Below, piece by piece: positions 6,232 through 11,178 of a stretch of DNA of 11,178 nt; the first letter of the stretch is position 1; every line of letters starts with the position of its first letter. The notes under the pieces are model-generated. The model had not been told where the DNA came from. It worked only from the letters and a program-made list of their open reading frames with translations, and ran no database searches. The stretch is from Treponema sp. (GTDB lineage: Bacteria; Spirochaetota; Spirochaetia; Treponematales; Breznakiellaceae), in NCBI GenBank assembly GCA_009780595.1, contig WQZT01000029.1, positions 1-11,178 of the forward strand, in the 5' to 3' direction. The translations under genes were made by a program, and so were the position numbers.

Positions 6232-7635
6232 TAAAGGCAGCAGGTTCCGCTCTTCCAGTATCCAACGATTCAGCCGCCATTCGGGGATGGACATCCTGTT
6301 AGATTCGTTGACCATTAGAAAATGCCTGTTTGCCGAAGCCGTGTTGCCTCGGGCATCAAAATACAACGCCATATAAAACGTCATACGGGCGCGGAGCGTC
6401 TCATCCTGCTCGCGCCCCAGCCGCGCCAACATATTCGTCTCCCCGGCAAAAACGTTTGCGCCAAGGTCGAAATACAGGCGGAGCATGTGCCACTCAAGCG
6501 AATCCTGCTGAGTTCTGGCGATTGCCTGCCGCAAAAAGTTGCGCGCGCCCTGCGCGTCGCCCGCGCGAATCCAGCAAATTCCCGCCAACAGCGCGTAGTG
6601 CGTTTCAGGCGGCGCTTGCTGGGACGCTGTCACGAACGCGTCGCGCGCCTGTGCCCAGCGCTGGTTTCTCATCAGGTGCAGCCCCAGCCCTTCAAACGCG
6701 TAGTGGTAATCGGGGCGCAGCCGCGCAAGAATGGCGTAGTGCGCCTGAGCGCCGTCAAGATCGCCGAGCATTTCCTTTAAGCCCGATGTAAAAACATACG
6801 CGAAAAACTCGTCGGGGTTGATTTCAATGGCGCGGTTAAACTCCTGCAATGCCAGCGGCCGCTGCCCCATATCCATCAGCACCGACGCCCGGTCAACAGA
6901 AACCCAGTAATTCGCCGGACTCAGCCGCTTGGCGACATCCAAATCGGCAAGCGCCTCCCCCAAGCGTCCTCTGAGCCGGAAGAACCGCGCCCGCTCGCTG
7001 AGCGCTTCCACCATGGTAGGGTGAAGTTCGACAACTCGGTTGAAAAAATTTTCCGCGTACTCCCATTCCTGATTGATCCGCAAAAGCCGCGCCATTCCCA
7101 AAAGCGCATCGGCGTTTTCAGGCTCCCGGTCTATAATGTAGCGGAAATGCTCTGATGCATCGCGCATGGCGCGGACACTCAGGTGCAGGTTGCCGAGCGC
7201 AAGCCGCGCTTCGGTATTATTCGGCGCAATCGCCAGAATCCGCTCCAGCGCATCACGTTGCTGCCTGTTCCGGCCCTCAACGCCCTCGATAGCCGCCAGC
7301 AGAAACAGCGCCTCGATATTTTTCGGCTCGGCGCGGTTGACAGCCTGCACAATATTTCGCGCTTCGGCAAGCTTGCCCATTGAGCTAAGCACAGACGCTT
7401 CAAGCAACTTGATGGAGGCGTTGTTTCTTTCGGATGCAGGGATTTTGTCAAAGAGGGCGAGCGCCTGCTCGAATTCTGATTGAGCGAGGAGATTGGAAAT
7501 GGTAAATAGCACCGGCTCAGCCCCTTCCCCGCCCGCTGTCGCGCGAGTTTGAGACCATCCCGCGCCCCCTGTCCAAAAGAACAACAACAGCAACAACGCG
7601 AACGTCTTGCTGCGGGGTTTATACCGGATTTTCAT
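6229..7635 (-). CDS. Secreted tetratricopeptide-repeat (TPR) protein
   Basis: The 468-residue protein begins with a signal peptide: basic MKIRYKPRSK, a hydrophobic core LLLLLFFWTGG, and a likely cleavage after WSQ near residue 29. No lipobox Cys follows, so a soluble periplasmic protein is expected. About nine TPR-like helical repeats fill residues 43-440. They show the usual alternating small and aromatic residues and P-[ND]-N/D-turns, for example AEPKNIEALFLLAAIEG (102-118), IAPNNTEARLALGNLHL (136-152), REPENADALLGMARLL (170-185) and EINPDEFFAYVFTSGL (271-286). TPRs are protein-protein scaffolds; the partner is unknown. The C-terminus (PEWRLNRWILEERNLLPL) is not repeat-like. The start at ATG 7635 has AAGGAGAAG upstream, with the GGAG core 11 bases away. 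It lies between the 717-residue unknown and the TraB-family gene in a probable operon, which hints at a shared envelope task. Confidence 0.9.
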   Translation of the reverse strand: MKIRYKPRSKTFALLLLLFFWTGGAGWSQTRATAGGEGAEPVLFTISNLLAQSEFEQALALFDKIPASERNNASIKLLEASVLSSMGKLAEARNIVQAVNRAEPKNIEALFLLAAIEGVEGRNRQQRDALERILAIAPNNTEARLALGNLHLSVRAMRDASEHFRYIIDREPENADALLGMARLLRINQEWEYAENFFNRVVELHPTMVEALSERARFFRLRGRLGEALADLDVAKRLSPANYWVSVDRASVLMDMGQRPLALQEFNRAIEINPDEFFAYVFTSGLKEMLGDLDGAQAHYAILARLRPDYHYAFEGLGLHLMRNQRWAQARDAFVTASQQAPPETHYALLAGICWIRAGDAQGARNFLRQAIARTQQDSLEWHMLRLYFDLGANVFAGETNMLARLGREQDETLRARMTFYMALYFDARGNTASANRHFLMVNESNRMSIPEWRLNRWILEERNLLPL

Positions 7636-7698
7636 CGATAGGACTTCTCCTTGCTATATAGTCGGCACAGTACACTCTATTATGTCGTTTTTTTTATG
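7636..7698 (-). other. Short intergenic gap with ribosome site and an 8-base A tract
   Basis: On the - strand the stop codon of the upstream gene is followed by a run of eight A (7695-7688), then CATAAT, TATATA and the AAGGAGAAG ribosome site (7652-7644) of the TPR gene. The ribosome site can fold weakly (AGGA-GAAG-TCCT). No clear terminator or complete promoter is visible, so read-through from the upstream gene is likely. Confidence 0.5.
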
Positions 7699-9852
7699 CT
7701 ACGGCAAGGCGGGCGGACTTTGCTGCATTTGCTTAAGGGTCTGTTTAAAAATCTCGTCGGCATCGATCTTTTCGTCAACACCAGTCAGAGGAACCTGCCC
7801 TTCGCCCTTAACACTGCGGAAAAGCGGTCCGGTGCGCGAGCCGTACGCCCAGCTCTTTTCATTGTTGATGAGGTGATCCAGCACAGTTGTAACGGCAAGG
7901 CAAAAATAAATCAACGTTGCGTTATTTCTCTTTTTAGGCGCGATAAAGGCATTCATCCGCACAGAAACAGGATTGGGGACATCGAACACATATGGCGCCC
8001 ACAGATTATCCACGCTCCCGCAACTCGCATGCGCTTCGGCTCCTCCGGCGCGGTTCGCATCTTCTATTCCCGCCGCCGCAATGCTGAAGTATTTTCGCAG
8101 TTTTTTAACTTCGCTATAGATTGGGCTGATGTCCCCTTTGCGGTACGGCGGCGGCAGCAGCGATTCAAACTTATAGTGCGGTAAAAAGTACAGCCGCTTC
8201 AGCCACTGCATCTCGGTAATAATCTTTTTGCAGTACATCGACAACCGCGCTTCGTAAGCACCTTCCAGTATACGAATGTATTCCGCGAGCCTGGGCAGGT
8301 ATTCCTTCCCAAAGCCCGTTTCAATGTAATGCCGCCAATTACCGATGATGCCCCCTATCTCCACGTTCATATCTTCGATTCCGTTAGAAATATCGAGCGT
8401 CGCGCCAAAAGAAACATGGCGAACGGCGAAAAAAAGCTCCTCCAGTATGTGCATAAGGATAAGCACCTGCTGGAGAGGATCGCTGGGCGAAATATTAACC
8501 GCCCCTTTGTGCAGCTTAAACAGCCCCGAAAAGTACGGATAAAAATCGGGAAACGAATCCGCTTTGTACCACCCGGATTGGGGGAAAAGCTTATCCAGCA
8601 TCAAAAGCCCCCGATCCAGCGCTTTCCGGCTCGCCTCTTCCGCCGCTTTGCGGGCTTTTTCTTTTTCGGAAGCCTCCTCTTTCGCCTCTTCCGACTTCGC
8701 CTGAGCATCGCCTGTTTGCCCGTTGTTTTCCACCCCAAGCGCTTGCTCTTCGTCTTTCGCGTCGTTGGGATCACCCAGCCAGACAATGTTGCCGGGATTT
8801 ATTCGATCGGTTTCTTTAACGTTCAGAAACGCCATAATCCGGTTCTTCCGCTCGTTGAAAAAATCATCGTACGACACATAGTTTGGCGAAACGGACTTCA
8901 TCAAAAGCGGGTACAACAGGTAGTGGATATTTTGCCGTATGCCGAACAAAGCGGACAGGGAAGTGCGGATGAGTTCCTGCTTGCTTTCGGCATCTTCAGG
9001 ATTTTCCAGGTATAGCACCTTGTAGAGGATTTTGTACGCGCCCCGGATATGAATGTCAAAATCAAGAAGCTCCAGAATATACAGCGGGCAGTAAATCAGC
9101 CTGAGAATCTCGGCAAAGTCGCTTACCGTTGCAGTTTTATTCTGCGTTTGAATCTTCCCCAATTCGGCAGAGATTTTCTCAATATCCCAATGCCGTATCA
9201 CATCGAGAATAGAATACACCAGCGCCGCGCCAGTTTTCATCCGTTCGTTCCGCTGCGTGTTGTTTCGGGGAAACAAATTGCGGATAGAAAGCACCACATC
9301 CTCGATTTTTTTATAGTATTCAGACATACGGTGGCTGACAAAAAACGGGCTAATGTTATCGGGGATTGGCTTGAAGATGGAAATAATAGAATAAAACACT
9401 TGTCCGGGATCCTTAATGTCAAACTCGCTCAACCCCGCAAACCTGTCCATTCTTATACGGTCAAAGTACGAAACTCGAAATGGTACCGAAGGATCATCCA
9501 CCGAAACAGCGTTTCTTTTACGGCGGTGCTTTTCTTTCGCGCCCTTTTTGCTTTCCGCACCGTCCTGCGACCTGCTCCGTTTTCTGGAAGGCGCGCTGTT
9601 TGAGCGCTCGGCGGCGGGTGCGCCAAGGCTTCCGCTAAGGCTTCCGCCAGAGCTTCCGCCAGGGCTACTGCCCGAAGTGCCGCGCTTAATGGGCTTGAAA
9701 CCGGGCTCCGTGCTTACATCACGCTCATAGCCAACTTCCCCACCCAGTTTTCGGGCAAGCTCGTCGGCTTCTTTTCTATCGAAAACACCAAGCTTTTCCC
9801 GCACACGGCTTAACTCGCCGGGGGCATAAATTGCTTTATCGTTTTTAGGCAT
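7699..9852 (-). CDS. Unrecognised 717-residue cytoplasmic protein, probably lineage-specific
   Basis: I do not recognise this family. No signal peptide or membrane segment is seen, so a cytoplasmic protein is expected. A short N-terminal region (MPKNDKAIYAPGEL to about residue 50) resembles a folded motif. Residues 57-118 are low-complexity: Gly/Ser-rich (59-76), then strongly basic (KRSRS, KKGAKEKHRRKRN), probably disordered and possibly nucleic-acid or membrane-surface binding. Residues 125-360 and 415-600 look helical and rich in aromatic and hydrophobic residues. They are separated by a charged Ala/Glu/Lys helix (384-412) likely to be a coiled coil or linker. The C-terminal part (615-717) includes a moderately hydrophobic stretch (645-662). 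ATG 9852 lies 2 bases after the DUF2804 stop codon with no strong ribosome site, so translation is probably coupled. A run of seven A at 9312-9306 lies inside the frame. Function unknown; the operon position is the only clue. Confidence 0.85.
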   Translation of the reverse strand: MPKNDKAIYAPGELSRVREKLGVFDRKEADELARKLGGEVGYERDVSTEPGFKPIKRGTSGSSPGGSSGGSLSGSLGAPAAERSNSAPSRKRSRSQDGAESKKGAKEKHRRKRNAVSVDDPSVPFRVSYFDRIRMDRFAGLSEFDIKDPGQVFYSIISIFKPIPDNISPFFVSHRMSEYYKKIEDVVLSIRNLFPRNNTQRNERMKTGAALVYSILDVIRHWDIEKISAELGKIQTQNKTATVSDFAEILRLIYCPLYILELLDFDIHIRGAYKILYKVLYLENPEDAESKQELIRTSLSALFGIRQNIHYLLYPLLMKSVSPNYVSYDDFFNERKNRIMAFLNVKETDRINPGNIVWLGDPNDAKDEEQALGVENNGQTGDAQAKSEEAKEEASEKEKARKAAEEASRKALDRGLLMLDKLFPQSGWYKADSFPDFYPYFSGLFKLHKGAVNISPSDPLQQVLILMHILEELFFAVRHVSFGATLDISNGIEDMNVEIGGIIGNWRHYIETGFGKEYLPRLAEYIRILEGAYEARLSMYCKKIITEMQWLKRLYFLPHYKFESLLPPPYRKGDISPIYSEVKKLRKYFSIAAAGIEDANRAGGAEAHASCGSVDNLWAPYVFDVPNPVSVRMNAFIAPKKRNNATLIYFCLAVTTVLDHLINNEKSWAYGSRTGPLFRSVKGEGQVPLTGVDEKIDADEIFKQTLKQMQQSPPALP
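9625..9672. repeat. Four imperfect 12-bp tandem repeats inside the 717-residue gene
   Basis: The units AAGGCTTCCGCT, AAGGCTTCCGCC, AGAGCTTCCGCC and AGGGCTACTGCC stand head to tail at 9625, 9637, 9649 and 9661. On the coding (-) strand they encode the Gly/Ser-rich linker. The 12-base unit keeps the frame, so copy-number change would alter linker length without breaking the gene. Confidence 0.65.
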
Positions 9853-9854
9853 AC

Positions 9855-10898
9855 TTACACTCGCAGATAGAGTTTTTCACTCATCCCCCAGACATCATTT
9901 ACTGGCAACTTTTCACCTTCGGCGCTTACCAGCGTACCGTTAAAAACACCCATCGGACTCTCGTAATTCATCGAAGAAACAATGATATTCCGTGAAACCA
10001 TACGCGGCTCCTTCGGCGTAAACACCAAATCTACCATTCCTTCCGTATCTTGAATATTCCACTCCGATTCCGCATTGCGCGTTATTTTCACCTCCGGCAG
10101 AGGCGTCAAGCGCCCGTCAATCCATAGGGCGTTTTCGTTGTTCCGGTGCGGATCGGCCGCCTGATTTTCCCCGAGCGAAAAGCCAAAGCGCCGATTTTGC
10201 TCGTCAAATCCCATTCCCGAACACCACGTGCAACACATCCGGTACGGGTAATACCCCTTAAAATCGCAGAACATCCCCGATGTCTTGGCGGGGTCAAACA
10301 GAATATGCTGCCCGCCAAAAACAACGCTCCCCCGCACCGCCGTCAGCGCCTTGTACGCGTACATATTTCGCCGCTGGGAAAACAGAAGGCTCACCGCGAT
10401 TGGCGTTGTCGATGCGGCGGCAAGGTCGAAAACTGCATGAGCTGTCAACGCAGCGCGATGGCGCTTGCCCCGAATGTTCAAATCCAGCATTATCCGTTCC
10501 GCATCCAGCCACGAGTGCGTCCTAAAAAAGAACCCCAGAGAGCGGCTGTCCACCGATGAATTGTCAGGAAACCGCGGCAGTTGCCACAACCCGCCGGGAA
10601 GCATCTTGCTGAACTGAACACGTTCCTTCGTCTCTTTATTGTACATCAACACAAACGCTGTACGGTAATATTTCAGATTGCAAAGCCGCGCCTGCAAAAA
10701 GTAACGGTCATCCTGAATGATAAACGTTTCCCACTCTTTCAGGCGGAAACTCTTTATCGCGCGAGGCAACGGAAGCGGATACGGCCGATGGATGCTCAAA
10801 AGGTCAACTTCTTCAAACGCCTTTGTCCACGTTCCCTGAAGAGGCTTTCCGTTTTCCACAGGAGTGCGCCGACTTTCCTGTATTTCCCTAGTATACAT
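9855..10898 (-). CDS. DUF2804 family protein
   Basis: The preferred start (ATG 10898) gives 347 residues. DUF2804 is a family of unknown function; it may be related to lipocalin-like AttH/CrtC folds, which I am unsure of. Visible family features are the early REIQES (4-9), the beta-rich middle, YYPYRMCCTWCSGMGFDEQNRRFGFSLG (216-243), and NENALWIDGRLTPLPEV (254-270). The Cys trio C222, C223 and C226 could bind metal or form disulfides. No signal peptide is seen. An in-frame ATG at 10955 would give 366 residues, but the proposed promoter lies between the two starts, so the longer form would need another promoter. From ATG 10898 there is no ribosome site and the -10 box is 7 bases away, pointing to a leaderless mRNA. 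It is the first gene of the - strand block; its stop is 2 bases before the next start. Confidence 0.85.
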   Translation of the reverse strand: MYTREIQESRRTPVENGKPLQGTWTKAFEEVDLLSIHRPYPLPLPRAIKSFRLKEWETFIIQDDRYFLQARLCNLKYYRTAFVLMYNKETKERVQFSKMLPGGLWQLPRFPDNSSVDSRSLGFFFRTHSWLDAERIMLDLNIRGKRHRAALTAHAVFDLAAASTTPIAVSLLFSQRRNMYAYKALTAVRGSVVFGGQHILFDPAKTSGMFCDFKGYYPYRMCCTWCSGMGFDEQNRRFGFSLGENQAADPHRNNENALWIDGRLTPLPEVKITRNAESEWNIQDTEGMVDLVFTPKEPRMVSRNIIVSSMNYESPMGVFNGTLVSAEGEKLPVNDVWGMSEKLYLRV

Positions 10899-10905
10899 TG
10901 GGGAT

Positions 10906-10934
10906 ATTATACCACAAATACGAAGATTTATCAA
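10906..10934 (-). promoter_or_regulatory. Sigma70-type promoter for the - strand block
   Basis: On the - strand TTGATA (10934-10929, 5 of 6 to TTGACA) and a perfect TATAAT (10911-10906) are separated by exactly 17 bases. It is the best promoter in the window. The -10 box ends 7 bases before ATG 10898, so the start of transcription is expected at or beside that codon. Confidence 0.75.
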
Positions 10935-10981
10935 CGTGAATGTTTTCGACGGCATTCACTGCAAGTTTTCCCCGTGCTTTC

Positions 10982-11018
10982 CATATTTTATTAACAAGTT
11001 ATCCACAATTAAAATATG
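10982..11018. repeat. 9-bp inverted repeat flanking the DnaA-box match
   Basis: CATATTTTA (10982-10990) and TAAAATATG (11010-11018) are perfect inverted copies enclosing 19 bases that contain TTATCCACA. The arms are almost pure A+T, which makes chance pairing more likely. Confidence 0.5.
10999..11007 (+). promoter_or_regulatory. Perfect DnaA-box match TTATCCACA
   Basis: TTATCCACA is identical to the high-affinity E. coli DnaA box. It lies about 65 bases upstream of the -35 box of the DUF2804 promoter. A related TTTTCCACA occurs at 10852-10860 inside that gene. A single 9-mer can occur by chance, so DnaA binding is a hypothesis. Confidence 0.4.
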
Positions 11019-11178
11019 CCTCTTGCAGTATGTTCTTTGATACAGTAACACAAAATTACTCCGTAAAAGCAAAAAACGCCCTTGCTCTTCAGAAATCGAA
11101 GTGTTAATTCTTTATAATACAACAAATTATAAGAAATGCGACAAATATTCTTACCGATTGCACCGATCGAGGTATAAA

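Larger units (their letters stand above)
10899..11178. other. Gene-free AT-rich region at the right end
   Basis: These 280 bases hold the promoter of the DUF2804 gene, a DnaA-box match inside an inverted repeat, and AT-rich sequence with isolated TATAAT boxes (+ strand 11113-11118; - strand 11131-11126) that lack good -35 partners. No coding region, RNA gene or clear terminator is seen. Confidence 0.6.

Noticed and set aside
9306..9312. Seven-A run (coding strand) as a phase-variation tract in the 717-residue gene
   Set aside because: The tract is short, the frame is intact, and such runs are common by chance in Lys-rich coding sequence.
10899..10955. Upstream in-frame ATG giving a 366-residue DUF2804 protein
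   Set aside because: The strongest promoter in the window lies inside this extension, which has no family similarity; ATG 10898 leaves the REIQES start typical of the family.
10840..11178. A complete replication origin
   Set aside because: Only one perfect and one variant DnaA box are visible and no replication gene is in the window.
1..11178. CRISPR arrays, insertion sequences, tRNA or rRNA genes
   Set aside because: No regularly spaced identical repeats, no transposase-like protein with flanking inverted repeats, and no tRNA or rRNA sequence was recognised on either strand.

Overview
The window looks like chromosome of a Treponema-like spirochaete. This is inferred from protein content only: relaxed spirochaete-style lipoboxes (F-T-A-C, F-S-S-C), a lipoprotein with Listeria/Bacteroides-type (InlB B) repeats and an Lcl/DUF1566-like tail, and a TraB-family membrane protein. 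No rRNA, tRNA or other firm taxonomic marker is visible. Most genes are moderately GC-rich; the large repeat lipoprotein and the intergenic stretches are visibly richer in A+T.

Layout. On the + strand: the 3' part of an RNase II/R-family exoribonuclease (2-1474, cut by the window edge); an AT-rich spacer full of palindromes with a possible 17-codon leader ORF (1475-1670); a large repeat lipoprotein (1671-4211); a cluster of hairpins (4233-4354); and a small META-domain lipoprotein (4393-4893). On the - strand, facing these: a four-gene block read from right to left, with a DUF2804 protein (10898-9855), an unrecognised 717-residue protein (9852-7699), a secreted TPR protein (7635-6229) and a TraB-family membrane protein (6183-4912). 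The gaps inside the block are 2, 63 and 45 bases. A good sigma70-type promoter precedes the first gene, so the four may be one transcription unit. The right end (10899-11178) holds no gene; it contains a perfect 9-base DnaA-box match inside an AT-rich inverted repeat.

How the parts may work together. The + strand lipoproteins are probably envelope or surface proteins. The - strand block combines a cytoplasmic unknown, an exported TPR scaffold and an inner-membrane TraB-type protein, which could suit an envelope-linked process, but no pathway can be read from the sequence. The most interesting signals are: two genes (META and DUF2804) whose -10 box lies exactly 7 bases before the start codon with no Shine-Dalgarno sequence, suggesting leaderless mRNAs; a leader ORF whose stop codon overlaps the ribosome site of the repeat lipoprotein; a 450-bp two-repeat duplication inside that lipoprotein; and the unrecognised 717-residue protein. 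No mobile element, CRISPR array or clearly new defence system was seen.
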